A DNA stretch of 64,000 nt from NCBI RefSeq assembly GCF_012726175.1, contig NZ_JAASAD010000014.1, forward strand, positions 79,004 through 143,003, written 5' to 3'. The stretch is from Micromonospora sp. HNM0581. Lineage in GTDB: Bacteria; Actinomycetota; Actinomycetes; Mycobacteriales; Micromonosporaceae. A program made the translations under genes and the position numbers. Below are positions 10,397 to 19,047 of this stretch, piece after piece. Positions within the stretch are counted from its first letter, which is position 1, and each line of letters starts with the position of its first letter. The notes beneath the pieces are model-generated. The model made no database searches. It was not told the DNA's origin and saw only the letters and a list, made by a program, of their open reading frames with translations.

Positions 10397-10779
10397 AAAA
10401 GTGGGGTTTCCTCGCCGGCGGGCTCCTCGTCGCCCTGCTGCTGGCCAGCGTGGTCAGCAACTTCGCCTCGTCTCACCCCGACGGGCTCGACTCGTCGCTG
10501 CGGGAAGGCTGCACCTTCGACGCCAACGACGAGATCACCGGCGGCAGTTGCCCAGCCCAGCAGGAGCGGGAACACGAGGTCGGCGGACCGTTCGCCGACT
10601 ACGGCATCGCCGGCCTGGACAACGACTTCCTGTCCACCGGGCTCTCCGGTGCGCTTGGCGTACTGCTGACCTTTGCGGTGGCCGGTGGCGCCTTCTGGCT
10701 GGTCCGTCGTCGGGAGCCGGCAGCGGGGAACGACACCGGGGCGGAGCGTACCGACCCGGCTGCCACGAGCGGCGGATGA
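10393..10779 (+). CDS. cbiN: CbiN-like / PDGLE-domain transporter subunit
   Basis: 128 residues with two hydrophobic segments (about 5-25 and 80-100) flanking an extracytoplasmic loop. The loop carries SHPDGLDSS, the PDGLE signature found in CbiN and fused NikN subunits. CbiN-type subunits assist metal loading of CbiM. The loop contains two cysteines (REGC and GGSC) that could form a disulphide. Translation is coupled to cbiM (GTGA overlap) and to cbiQ (ATGA overlap). Confidence 0.85.
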   Translation: MKKWGFLAGGLLVALLLASVVSNFASSHPDGLDSSLREGCTFDANDEITGGSCPAQQEREHEVGGPFADYGIAGLDNDFLSTGLSGALGVLLTFAVAGGAFWLVRRREPAAGNDTGAERTDPAATSGG

Positions 10780-11555
10780 CCGGGGTGGGGGCCGGTCACG
10801 CCCACGTGCTGTACCGGGCCACCAACTCACCTGTGCACCGGCTGCCACCCGAGGTGAAGATCGCGGCGATGGTGGCGTTCACCATCGCCGTGGTGGCCAC
10901 CCCCCGCGAGGCACTCTGGGCCTTCGGCGTGTACGCCCTGCTGGTCGCGGTCGTCGCGGCACTGGCCCGGGTGAACGCCCGCTGGCTGCTGCTGCGCTCG
11001 ACGATCGAGCTGCCGTTCGTGCTGTTCGCCGTCGCCCTACCGTTCCTCGGCGCGGGCGAGCGGGTGGAGCTGGCCGGACTGCACCTGTCAGTCGACGGCC
11101 TCTACGGGGCGTGGAACATCATCGCCAAGGGCACCCTCGGTGTCTGGGCGTCGCTGCTGCTGGCCGCGACCACCAGCACCCGGGACCTGATCGTGGGGCT
11201 GGACCGGCTACGTTGCCCGCAGATCCTCACCCAGATCGCCACCTTCATGCTGCGCTACCTCGACGTCCTGGTGGGCGAGACCCGGCGGATGCGTCTCGCC
11301 CGGATCTCCCGGGGCGACGATCCACGGTTCGTGTGGCAGCTGCGCGGTTTCGCCGCCGGCATCGGGGCGCTGTTCCTGCGCGCCTTCGAGCGAGGTGAGC
11401 GGGTCTACCTGGCGATGTTGTCGCGCGGCTACACGGGTCGGATGCCGACGGTGTGGCAGGGCAGTGCGACGGCGACGACCGGGCAGTGGCTGATCGCGGC
11501 CACCGTACCGGTCCTGGCGGGCACCGTCGCCGCCACGGCCGTCGCCCTGACATGA
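10776..11555 (+). CDS. cbiQ: ECF transporter transmembrane T-component (CbiQ)
   Basis: 259 residues, about five to six membrane helices. It links the CbiM substrate protein to the ATPase. The coupling region with Ala-Arg-Gly type motifs is seen as MRLARISRGDD and YLAMLSRGYTGRMP in the C-terminal half. ATG 10776 overlaps the cbiN stop (ATGA). Upstream in-frame codons run inside cbiN and are rejected. Ends 7 bp before cbiO. Confidence 0.92.
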   Translation: MTGVGAGHAHVLYRATNSPVHRLPPEVKIAAMVAFTIAVVATPREALWAFGVYALLVAVVAALARVNARWLLLRSTIELPFVLFAVALPFLGAGERVELAGLHLSVDGLYGAWNIIAKGTLGVWASLLLAATTSTRDLIVGLDRLRCPQILTQIATFMLRYLDVLVGETRRMRLARISRGDDPRFVWQLRGFAAGIGALFLRAFERGERVYLAMLSRGYTGRMPTVWQGSATATTGQWLIAATVPVLAGTVAATAVALT

Positions 11556-11562
11556 TCGAAGC

Positions 11563-12333
11563 GTGCAGCCCACCCCACCGAGCCTGGACGTCCGTGGCGT
11601 CCGGTACACCTACCCCGATGGTCACGTCGCGCTGCACGGTGTCGACCTCAGCGTGGGACGCGGCGAACGGGTGGCGCTGCTCGGCCCCAACGGAGCCGGC
11701 AAGACCACGCTGGTGCTGCACCTCAACGGCATTCTGGTGCCCACCGAGGGTCAGATCACGGTCGGTGGACTGACGATCGGCCCGGACCGGGCGACGCTCG
11801 CGGAGATCCGCCGCCGGGTAGGCATCGTCTTCCAGGATCCGGACGACCAGCTGTTCCTGCCCACCGTGGCCGAGGACGTGGCGTTCGGACCGGCCAACCT
11901 GGGGTTGCGCGGGCCGGAACTGGCTGCCCGGGTGGACGAGGCGCTGGGCGCGGTGGGCATGTCCGAGCACCGCGACCGCACCCCGCACCACCTTTCCTTC
12001 GGGCAGCGCCGCCGGGTGGCGGTGGCCACCGTGCTGGCGATGCGCCCGGAGATCCTGGTGCTCGACGAGCCGTCGTCGAACCTCGACCCGGCGGCGCGGC
12101 GGGAACTGGCCGGCATCCTGCGCTCCCTGCCGGTGACCCTGCTGATGGTCACCCACGACCTGCCGTACGCCTACGAACTCTGTGACCGGTCGGTCATCCT
12201 CGACAGCGGGCGGATCGTGGCCGACAGGCCGACATCCGTCCTGCTGGACGACGAGGAACTACTCGCCCGGCACCGCCTCGAACTGCCCTATCCGTTCCGT
12301 CCCACGCCCGGACGCACGCCGGTCAGTGAGTAG
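11563..12333 (+). CDS. cbiO: ECF transporter ATP-binding subunit (CbiO)
   Basis: 256 residues, ABC ATPase that powers the Ni/Co importer. Walker A GPNGAGKTT near residue 42, Q-loop FQDPDDQLF (the DPDDQLF sequence is typical of ECF ATPases), signature LSFGQRRRVAVA, Walker B ILVLDEPSSNLD, and H-loop VTHDLPYA. Start GTG 11563. One gene serves as both ATPases of the ECF module. Its 3' end overlaps by 11 bp the convergent gene on the minus strand. Confidence 0.95.
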   Translation: MQPTPPSLDVRGVRYTYPDGHVALHGVDLSVGRGERVALLGPNGAGKTTLVLHLNGILVPTEGQITVGGLTIGPDRATLAEIRRRVGIVFQDPDDQLFLPTVAEDVAFGPANLGLRGPELAARVDEALGAVGMSEHRDRTPHHLSFGQRRRVAVATVLAMRPEILVLDEPSSNLDPAARRELAGILRSLPVTLLMVTHDLPYAYELCDRSVILDSGRIVADRPTSVLLDDEELLARHRLELPYPFRPTPGRTPVSE

Positions 12334-13444
12334 CGGCCGACGCCGTGGGCGCGTGCCGGCCGGCGGCGTGCAGGCGCAGCAGCGCGGCGGCCAGCGCACC
12401 GGCGCCTGCCACCAGCACGAGGGCGACGAGCACCCGGGCGGTCGTGGGGGGCCACGGCTGCGGAAGTACCGCCCGGGTGAACCCGGCGACGTTCGTCACC
12501 CCGGCGAACAACGCCAGGCAGGTCCCGGCGAGCGCGACCAGGAAGTCGGTGTGCGCACGGTGCGACGGTGCAGTCTCACCGGCGCTACCGTGGTCGTGGT
12601 CGCCGGTCGCTGCCCTGGCACCGGCGGCGATCGCGCCCAGGCCGGTCAGCGCGGCCCACACCGGACCGGTGAGCAGACCGCCCAGGACGCCACCCACCCC
12701 CTGCGCACCGGCATCGAGTGTCCGTCCGAGGGCGAGCGTGACCGCTGCGGCCCCGCCGACGATCAGCAGCCCACCGAGGGCCACCGGCACCCGCCGGCCG
12801 GGACCTGAGGCCGCCGGCAGCACCCCGAGTGCACCGACGGCCAGCGCACCGACGGTGGCCACCACCCACCAGGCGTACGGGTCCGGTGGCGGAACCCAGT
12901 GCAGAGTGCCGTGGATCTCCATTGGCCCGTCCGCGCCGCGCAGGGGCACCACCCAGTCGCGTACCTGGTGCTCGCGGTCGGGGGCGACGCGGACCTGGGC
13001 GGGCGGTTCCGCCTCGCGCCACAGGGCCCGCTGGTCGTGCCAACGGGCCGTGGTTTCGTCGTCGACGCGATGCCAGCGTGGCTCAGCAGCCGGGTCGGCC
13101 TCGGCCGGCAGGGCCGTGTCACCGATGATCGTGCGGTTCAGGTACGTCGCCGGCGAGCGGGAATTCTCGTATACCCCGTCCGGTCCGATCCGCAGGTACG
13201 GCTCACCCGAGTAGCCCATCACCTCGACCGGCGTGTCGCCGGTGTTCGTCAGTTCCAGCCGGGCACCCGCCTCGATCACCCGTACCCGCAGGGCGGCGTC
13301 AGCCCCGGTGACCTCGGTGACGGCCACCCGGTAGTCCGTACCGTCCGGCGCGTCCGCGCCATGGGCCAGGGCGGGGGCGGCGGTTGCGAGGAGCGCGGTG
13401 ACCGTGGCGGCGAGCAGCAGCCCGACCCGGCGGAGCTGGGTCAC
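12323..13444 (-). CDS. Secreted/membrane protein with mature N-terminal His, unknown function
   Basis: 373 residues. Signal peptide residues 1-27 ending PALA with His28 as first mature residue (A|HGADAP). Then an extracytoplasmic beta-rich domain of about 190 residues with NTGDTPVEVMGYSGEPYLRI, followed by four to five C-terminal membrane helices separated by a His/Asp-containing loop (GDHDHGS). No enzymatic motif recognised. Start GTG 13444 overlaps the stop of the DsbA-like gene (GTGA), so it is the last gene of the sigma/MauE/DsbA operon. The predicted His1 parallels CopC and YcnI encoded just across the divergent promoter, which suggests a copper-related role; that is inference. Confidence 0.72.
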   Translation of the reverse strand: MTQLRRVGLLLAATVTALLATAAPALAHGADAPDGTDYRVAVTEVTGADAALRVRVIEAGARLELTNTGDTPVEVMGYSGEPYLRIGPDGVYENSRSPATYLNRTIIGDTALPAEADPAAEPRWHRVDDETTARWHDQRALWREAEPPAQVRVAPDREHQVRDWVVPLRGADGPMEIHGTLHWVPPPDPYAWWVVATVGALAVGALGVLPAASGPGRRVPVALGGLLIVGGAAAVTLALGRTLDAGAQGVGGVLGGLLTGPVWAALTGLGAIAAGARAATGDHDHGSAGETAPSHRAHTDFLVALAGTCLALFAGVTNVAGFTRAVLPQPWPPTTARVLVALVLVAGAGALAAALLRLHAAGRHAPTASAATH

Positions 13445-14157
13445 CGGCCGGCCGCCTCCACCGCCGCCGTGATGTTCTCCGGCGTCCATTCCCGCACCTG
13501 CTCGCCGTCGACCAGAACTGTCGGCGTACCGGAGACGTTGGCGCGGCTCGCCTCGGCGGTCACGTGTTCCGTCCACGGGCGGTACTTCCCGTCCCGGACG
13601 CAACTGCCGAACGCGTCGCGGTCCAGCCCTGCCTCGACTCCGATGTCAATCAACTCGTCGTCGCTGAGGCCGGCGCCGCCCTCCGGGGGTTGCCGCTCGA
13701 ACAGCGCCTTGCTGAACTCGGCGAACGTGTCGCCCTCTGCGGCGCAACCGGAGGCAGCCGAGGCTCGGGTCGAGTATTCGGTGCTGGAGTAGCGGTCGAG
13801 GTAGGCCACGGGGTGGTACACCACCCGCACCTTGCCGTCGGTGATCAACTGCTCGATGGTGGCGCCGCTGGTCTGCTCGAACTGTCTGCAGGCCGGGCAG
13901 ATGTAGTCCTCGTAGATGTCGACGGTCACCGGCCCGGATCCGACCACGATGCCGGTGCCCGTTTCGTTGGCTCCCGGCGGCGGGGTGAACTCGTCGGACC
14001 CCTGGCTCGACCAGACACTCCAGCCGATCAGGCCGGCGACGATCAGCACCAGCACCGCACCCAGGGAGATCCACAGGGTCCGTTTGCGGCGCCGTTCCCG
14101 GGCCAGCTGTTCCCGGACCACCCGGGCCGCGTCCTTGCGTCCCTTGCGACTACTCAT
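13441..14157 (-). CDS. Membrane-anchored DsbA-like thiol:disulphide oxidoreductase
   Basis: 238 residues: basic cytoplasmic N-terminus, one membrane helix (about 28-48), then a DsbA/thioredoxin-fold domain outside the membrane. The active site is CPAC in YICPACRQFEQ near residue 88, and the cis-proline loop is SGTPTVLVDG near residue 208. Two more cysteines (SGCAAE, FGSCVRD) sit in the helical insertion. Family role: oxidising or reducing secreted thiols. It overlaps the MauE-like gene by 8 bp upstream and the unknown secreted protein downstream by 4 bp; with MauE-like proteins as likely electron partners this forms a redox pair. Confidence 0.88.
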   Translation of the reverse strand: MSSRKGRKDAARVVREQLARERRRKRTLWISLGAVLVLIVAGLIGWSVWSSQGSDEFTPPPGANETGTGIVVGSGPVTVDIYEDYICPACRQFEQTSGATIEQLITDGKVRVVYHPVAYLDRYSSTEYSTRASAASGCAAEGDTFAEFSKALFERQPPEGGAGLSDDELIDIGVEAGLDRDAFGSCVRDGKYRPWTEHVTAEASRANVSGTPTVLVDGEQVREWTPENITAAVEAAGR

Positions 14158-14647
14158 TGTCGTCCTCCACCGGTTCGCCCGTCAGCGCGCCGTCGGCGGA
14201 GACGGCGGTGCGGGGCCAGATCAGCAGGAACCCGGCCAACGCCAGGAAGCCGATGTCCCGGAGGATCTCCGGGAGATAGCTGGGGTTCTCCCCGGCAGGC
14301 AACTCGCCGCCCACCCCGAAACAGCCACAGTCGATGGTCAGCCCGCGCGACCAGGCCGAGACGATGCCCGCGACGAAGACCAGCAGCAGGGCCGCGGATA
14401 CGCCGGCGGTCAGCCGGGTGGCCAGTCCGAGCAGCAGCAGCAGACCCAACGCCAGTTCGACGAAGGGCAGTGCCGCGCCGATCACCATCGCTACGTCGTA
14501 GGGCATGACCTGGTAGGCGTGCACCGCGCGACCGGAGGCGGCGAGGTCGCCGACCTTCGACCAGCCGGCCCACAGCCAGACGACAGCGAGGCCGAGCCGG
14601 ACGGCGAGACCGAGCCAGGGGCGCCAGGCGCGCAGTTCGGTGTTCAC
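14150..14647 (-). CDS. MauE/DoxX-like membrane protein
   Basis: 165 residues with four membrane helices. The motif TIDCGCFG near residue 105 (adjacent cysteines at the membrane face) is typical of MauE-type proteins, which pass electrons to periplasmic thioredoxin-like partners. The GWSKVGDL motif near residue 30 is also typical. Start GTG 14647 overlaps the sigma-factor stop. It precedes the DsbA-like gene, which is the expected partner. Confidence 0.85.
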   Translation of the reverse strand: MNTELRAWRPWLGLAVRLGLAVVWLWAGWSKVGDLAASGRAVHAYQVMPYDVAMVIGAALPFVELALGLLLLLGLATRLTAGVSAALLLVFVAGIVSAWSRGLTIDCGCFGVGGELPAGENPSYLPEILRDIGFLALAGFLLIWPRTAVSADGALTGEPVEDDNE

Positions 14648-15276
14648 CCGGCCAACGCCTCACCTACCGCGTCGACGAGTTCGGCGCGGGCGCGCGCCAC
14701 CCGGGAGCGGATGGTGCCGACCGGCACCCCTTCGACTGCGGCGGCCTCGGCGTATGACAGGCCGAGTAGCTGGGTCAGCACGAACGCCCCGCGCCGGTCG
14801 GCGGTCAGCCGGTGCACCAGGTCGGTCGCGCCGAGCTGACCGGCCGGGTCGGGGTACGGCAGGGCGGTGTGCGCGTGCGCGCTGAGACGCCGGTCGAGCC
14901 GCCGCTGTCGTACCACGGTGCGCAGGTGGTCGGCGCAGACCCGTCGGGCGATGCCGAACAACCAGGTGCGTGCGCTGGACCGGCCGGCGAATGCGGGCAG
15001 CGCGCGGAACGCCCGCAGGTAGGTCTCCTGGGTGAGATCGTCGGCGCTGTCCGGATCGACGAGCGCTGCGGCGTAACGCCACACCTCGGCCTGAGTGGCG
15101 CGCACGAACGCGGCCTGGGCGTTCGGGTCGCCGTCCCGCGCGGCCAGCGCCCACCCGGTGGTGGGGTCGGCGGCCGGCTCCGGCTCGCTGTACTGCGACG
15201 TCCGAGCGCTCCGGCGGTCGGCGCGGCCCGTGCCGATGTCGGCGGTGGCGGGGGTGTCGCGCGGGGCGGGCATCAC
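14644..15276 (-). CDS. ECF-family RNA polymerase sigma factor
   Basis: 210 residues. Region 2 around residues 60-125 (ADDLTQETYLRAF, TWLFGIARRVCADHLR) and region 4 around residues 155-205 (LLGLSYAEAAAVEGVPVGTIRS). No anti-sigma gene with a typical zinc motif is adjacent; the next genes are MauE-like and DsbA-like, so control may be by another route. TAACCT about 8 nt before GTG 15276 suggests a nearly leaderless message. Divergent from the CopCD gene, which is a likely target. SigC-like assignment in the wider family is possible but not proven. Confidence 0.9.
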   Translation of the reverse strand: MMPAPRDTPATADIGTGRADRRSARTSQYSEPEPAADPTTGWALAARDGDPNAQAAFVRATQAEVWRYAAALVDPDSADDLTQETYLRAFRALPAFAGRSSARTWLFGIARRVCADHLRTVVRQRRLDRRLSAHAHTALPYPDPAGQLGATDLVHRLTADRRGAFVLTQLLGLSYAEAAAVEGVPVGTIRSRVARARAELVDAVGEALAG

Positions 15277-15348
15277 GACAATCCAGGTTACGCTGCGGTA
15301 CGGCGCGTGGCAGGGTCCTTCGACCCTTCCATGGCGTGCACCACTCCT

Positions 15349-15374
15349 GGAACTTTCCCGGCGTTTCGGCCGAC
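15349..15374 (+). promoter_or_regulatory. Candidate ECF-sigma promoter for copCD
   Basis: GGAAC (15349-15353), 17-nt spacer, CGAC (15371-15374). This is the general shape of ECF-sigma promoters (GGAAC, 16-18 nt, CGTC-like). It is 117 bp upstream of the CopCD start and faces it. Assignment to the divergent sigma factor is a guess. Confidence 0.35.
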
Positions 15375-15491
15375 TATCAGCCCATGACTCCCGGTCCGGT
15401 CTCCGTGCGCCCGCGCCCGAACACCGGTAATCGTCGTCTTTCGATGGAGCTGGCTCGCCTGGAACCGGGGTCGTCGGAGACGATGGGCGTC

Positions 15492-17147
15492 ATGACTGCC
15501 GCCCATCGCCGCCGCTTCGCCCGGCTGGCCGCGACCGCAGGCCTGCTGGTCGCTGTCGTGGCGCTGCTGCTCGTCCCCGCCGGCCCGGCCAGTGCCCACG
15601 CCGTCCTGTCGAGCAGCAGCCCCTCCGCCTCGTCCGTGGTGCCCGCCGCGCCGGCCGAGGTGGTGCTCACCTTCAGCGAGACGGTACGCAAGGTGCCGGA
15701 CCGCATCCGGGTCATCGCACCGGACGGTTCCCGCGCGGACCAGGGCGAGCCCAACTTCGCCGGCAGCGTGGTCAACATCCCGGTCGATACCGGTCGCGGC
15801 AACGGCACCTACCTGGTCACCTACCGGGTGATCTCCGCGGACAGCCACCCGGTCTCCGGTGCGTTCACCTACTCCGTCGGGGCGCCCTCCGAGCCGCCGG
15901 TGGACAGCGGCGACGACGGCCGGGCCAACCCGGTGGTCGGCAACGCGGTGAAGGTCGCCAAATTCGCCGGCTACGCCGGACTGCTGCTGGTCGTCGGGCC
16001 GGCGCTGGTACTCGCCCTGCTCTGGCCGCGTCGACTGTCACGGCGCGGGCCGAGCCGATTGGCGTGGACCGGCCTCGGGCTGGTGGCGCTGGCCACGGTG
16101 GCGGCCGTCCTGCTCCAGGTGCCCTACACCAACGGCGGTGGACTGTTCGACATCACCGGCGACGGGTTGAGCCTGGCGCTCGGCAGCGCCTTCGGCGCCG
16201 CCCACCTGGTCAGACTCGGCCTACTGGCGGCGGTGGCGTTGCTGCTCCGGCCGTTGCTGACCGGTCCGGTGGGCCGTACTGATCTGATCATCCTGGGCGT
16301 GCTCGCGGTGGGCGCGCTGCTCACCTGGCCGATGGCCGGGCATCCCGCCGCCTCACCCGCCCCCGGAGTGTCGGTGGTCGTGGATGCGGTGCACCTGGGC
16401 GGCATGGCCGTCTGGCTGGGCGGGTTGGTGATGCTCGCCGTGTTCCTGCTTCCGCGGGCCGACGAGCGCGAGCTGGGCGCGATCCTGCCGATCTGGTCAC
16501 GATGGGCGGCCCTGGCCGTCTCCGCGCTGCTGCTCGCCGGCACCGTCCAGGCGCTGATCGAGGTGGCGACTCCGGCGGCGCTCGTGAACACCACGTACGG
16601 ACGCCTGGTACTGGCCAAGATCGGGCTCTTCGTGATCGTCATAGCGGTGGCCGCGTACTCACGTCACCTGGTACGCACCCGCGTCGCGGCCAGCCGACCG
16701 GCACCGGTACGCCGGGCGATCTGGGTGGAGCTGGCGGTCACCGCGATCGTGCTCGGGGTGTCGGCCGTGCTGGTGCAGACCACCCCCGCCCGCAGCGTGG
16801 CGACCGACGTGAGCGCCTCCGACAGCGGATACTTCAGCACCACCGCGACCAGTTCGCTCTACTCCATGCAGATCGAGGTGACCCCGGCCCGGCGCGGCAA
16901 CAACTCGGTGCACCTGTACGCGTACACGCTGGAGAACCAGCCGCTGCCGATCGTCGAATGGCAGGTCACCGTGGCCCTTCCGGACGCCGGAATCGAGCCG
17001 ATCCAGGTGCCCCTGCTGCCGCTCACCGACAACCACGCCACCGGGGAGATCAGCCTTCCCTCGGCCGGAGAGTGGGAACTGCGGGTCACCGCCCGTACCA
17101 CAGAGATCGACCAGGCCACGGTGACCGCCACCGTGCCCGTCCGATAG
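15492..17147 (+). CDS. CopC-CopD fusion copper-handling membrane protein
   Basis: 551 residues. Signal peptide 1-35 cut at ASA|HAVLSS, giving the CopC copper-ligand His1. CopC domain about residues 36-135 with second-site motif SADSHPVSGAF. After a linker, about eight membrane helices form a CopD domain (residues ~155-430; HPAASPAPG and VDAVHLGGMAVWLGGL carry conserved histidines). A further ~100-residue extracytoplasmic domain follows (YSMQIEVTPARRGNN), as in actinobacterial YcnJ/CopCD-type proteins. Role: copper uptake or delivery across the membrane. ATG 15492 is chosen over ATG 15483 because GGAGA lies 11 nt away rather than 2. Confidence 0.9.
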   Translation: MTAAHRRRFARLAATAGLLVAVVALLLVPAGPASAHAVLSSSSPSASSVVPAAPAEVVLTFSETVRKVPDRIRVIAPDGSRADQGEPNFAGSVVNIPVDTGRGNGTYLVTYRVISADSHPVSGAFTYSVGAPSEPPVDSGDDGRANPVVGNAVKVAKFAGYAGLLLVVGPALVLALLWPRRLSRRGPSRLAWTGLGLVALATVAAVLLQVPYTNGGGLFDITGDGLSLALGSAFGAAHLVRLGLLAAVALLLRPLLTGPVGRTDLIILGVLAVGALLTWPMAGHPAASPAPGVSVVVDAVHLGGMAVWLGGLVMLAVFLLPRADERELGAILPIWSRWAALAVSALLLAGTVQALIEVATPAALVNTTYGRLVLAKIGLFVIVIAVAAYSRHLVRTRVAASRPAPVRRAIWVELAVTAIVLGVSAVLVQTTPARSVATDVSASDSGYFSTTATSSLYSMQIEVTPARRGNNSVHLYAYTLENQPLPIVEWQVTVALPDAGIEPIQVPLLPLTDNHATGEISLPSAGEWELRVTARTTEIDQATVTATVPVR

Positions 17148-17160
17148 AGAGGTTCCACCG

Positions 17161-17925
17161 ATGCTCCGTCACCGGCGTTTCGCCGCCACCGCCACCGCAC
17201 TGACCCTCGGCGCGGTCGCCGCCGCCGTGTTCGGCTTCGTGAACCCGGCGTCCGCGCACGTCACGGTCAACCCGAGCGAGGCGAGGCAGGGCGACTACGG
17301 TCGGTTCGCGTTCCGGGCCCCCAACGAGAGCGACACCGCGTCCACCACCAAGCTGGAGATCTTCCTGCCGGAGAACGCACCGGTCGGCTCGGTACTGACC
17401 ATGCCGGTGCCCGGCTGGACGGTGGCTGTGGAGAAGCGGCAGGTCGACCCGCCGGTGCTGGTGCACGGTGCGGAGATGACCGAGGTGGTCGCCAAGATCA
17501 CCTGGACGGCGGATGCGGGAGCTGCCATCGCCCCCGGTACCTTCCAGGAGTTCCCGGTGACCATGGGCCCGCTTCCCGAGGTGGACCAGGTCGTCTTCAA
17601 GGCGTTGCAGACCTACTCCGACGGCGTCGTGGTGCGCTGGATCGACGAGCCGCAGGCCGGTGGCGAGGAGATGGCTGCCCCGGCGCCGGTGCTCACTCTC
17701 ACTGCCGCTGGTGGCGACGCGCCGACGGCGCCAGCAGACCCGCCAGCCTCGGCACCGGCCGACGAGACCGACGACGAGGACGGCGACGCAACTGCTGTGG
17801 GCCTCGGCGTCGCCGGAATGGTCACCGGGCTCGGTGGACTGGTGCTCGGCGGGCTGGCGTTCGCCCGTACCCGGCGATCCGGCGGCGGGGAGCCCGGCGA
17901 CAAGGCGGCCACCGAGACCTCCTGA
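17161..17925 (+). CDS. ycnI: YcnI-like copper-binding protein (DUF1775)
   Basis: 254 residues. Signal peptide ending PASA|HVTVNPSEA, so mature His1 is the copper ligand seen in YcnI. DUF1775 beta-sandwich about residues 33-165 (RFAFRAPNES, KLEIFLPENAPV, PMPVPGW, KITWTADAG). Then an acidic Ala/Pro/Asp/Glu linker and one C-terminal membrane helix (about 215-238). RBS GAGAGG eight nt before ATG. It follows the CopCD gene by 13 bp, the standard pairing, and is followed by a strong terminator. Confidence 0.93.
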   Translation: MLRHRRFAATATALTLGAVAAAVFGFVNPASAHVTVNPSEARQGDYGRFAFRAPNESDTASTTKLEIFLPENAPVGSVLTMPVPGWTVAVEKRQVDPPVLVHGAEMTEVVAKITWTADAGAAIAPGTFQEFPVTMGPLPEVDQVVFKALQTYSDGVVVRWIDEPQAGGEEMAAPAPVLTLTAAGGDAPTAPADPPASAPADETDDEDGDATAVGLGVAGMVTGLGGLVLGGLAFARTRRSGGGEPGDKAATETS

Positions 17926-17938
17926 GCCGCACAGCATC

Positions 17939-17970
17939 GCAGGCCCGCCGGGTGATTCCGGCGGGCCTGC
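17939..17970 (+). terminator. Intrinsic terminator-like hairpin after ycnI
   Basis: Perfect 13-bp stem GCAGGCCCGCCGG / CCGGCGGGCCTGC with a 6-nt loop, 14 bp after the ycnI stop. No long T-run, as is common in actinomycetes. Confidence 0.85.
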
Positions 17971-18065
17971 CCGCTTTCGGCGTCGGTGCCGTGGATATCC
18001 GCTGGTCGGCGGGTCGGTGTAGGTAAGGTCGGCCGGGTGTCTGGCTACAGAGGGGAACAGGGCGC

Positions 18066-18992
18066 ATGCGTTTCGTGTGGACGCTTACCGGAATGCTGCT
18101 GCTGACCGTCGGCACGACCGCGCTGCTCGGCGCGGCCCTACTCGGTCTGCTGACCGGTCACGCCGATCCCGACGGGGCGTTCACCGCCCGGTTCGAGACA
18201 GTGCAGACCCCCGGCCACGCGGTGGTGGTGACCGACCTCGACGCACTGGTCCGGCGGGAGGTGCCGTTCGCCCGGGGTGGGCAGGCCCGGCTGCGGTTGG
18301 AGGCGAACACTCCCGACGGGCCCGCCTTCGTCGGGTTGGCCCCGGCCGAGGAGGTGCAGCGGTGGCTGGCTGACGCGCCGCACGCGGCGGTCCTACGGAT
18401 GTCGCTGACCCGGGGGCCGCTGCCGGTCCGACTGGAACAGGAGACCCCGGCGGCCGGGCCACCGCCCACCGTCCCGGCCACACCCGTCGCGCAGACGTTC
18501 TGGGTACGCGCCGGCTACGGGGTGCTCGAGTGGAATCCGGGCGACCTCGCAGGGCGGCGGTTGACCCTGGTGATGGCGCGACCCGACGGCGGGCCGGGGG
18601 TGACCCTCGACCTGCGCGCGGAACTACGGGCCGGCTGGATCGCCCCGGCAACCTGGGGCTCGCTCGCCGGCGGGACACTGCTGGTCATCCTCGCCGCTCT
18701 GGTGCTGCTACGACCGGTCCGCCCGCGTGAGGTGGTCATCGTGGTCGAGCCGGACCAGGTGCCGGTGCTCGCCGGCCGACTCGGGATCAGCTCGCTCACC
18801 GGCCTTGGTGCTCCGGCGCCGCCCGGCCCCCGCCGACGGCCCGACCGCCAACTCGTCCCGGCGGTCGCCGCCGTGCCGACCGCCACGAGCCGACCAGCCA
18901 TCGGCCCCGTGCCACGCCCGGCCACTCTCGCCGAACTCCCCGACCCCGCCACCCCCGACCATCGCCTCCGCCCCCCGTCCCCACCCCCCTAA
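18066..18992 (+). CDS. Two-TM membrane protein of unknown function
   Basis: 308 residues. Membrane helices at about 5-30 and 195-220 enclose an extracytoplasmic domain of about 160 residues; the cytoplasmic tail is Pro/Arg-rich and ends in a proline run. No catalytic motif recognised. The loop contains RFETVQTPGHAVVVTDLDALV and a WVRAGYGVLEWNPGD stretch typical of a conserved actinobacterial membrane family, but I cannot name it. Start ATG 18066 with GAGGGGAACAG upstream. Convergent with the GT87 gene. Confidence 0.75.
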   Translation: MRFVWTLTGMLLLTVGTTALLGAALLGLLTGHADPDGAFTARFETVQTPGHAVVVTDLDALVRREVPFARGGQARLRLEANTPDGPAFVGLAPAEEVQRWLADAPHAAVLRMSLTRGPLPVRLEQETPAAGPPPTVPATPVAQTFWVRAGYGVLEWNPGDLAGRRLTLVMARPDGGPGVTLDLRAELRAGWIAPATWGSLAGGTLLVILAALVLLRPVRPREVVIVVEPDQVPVLAGRLGISSLTGLGAPAPPGPRRRPDRQLVPAVAAVPTATSRPAIGPVPRPATLAELPDPATPDHRLRPPSPPP

Positions 18993-19047
18993 CCCCACTC
19001 GCCGCGGGAAGGGTGGTGGCGCTCGGTGCTGGTGGTGCGGGGGTTGG

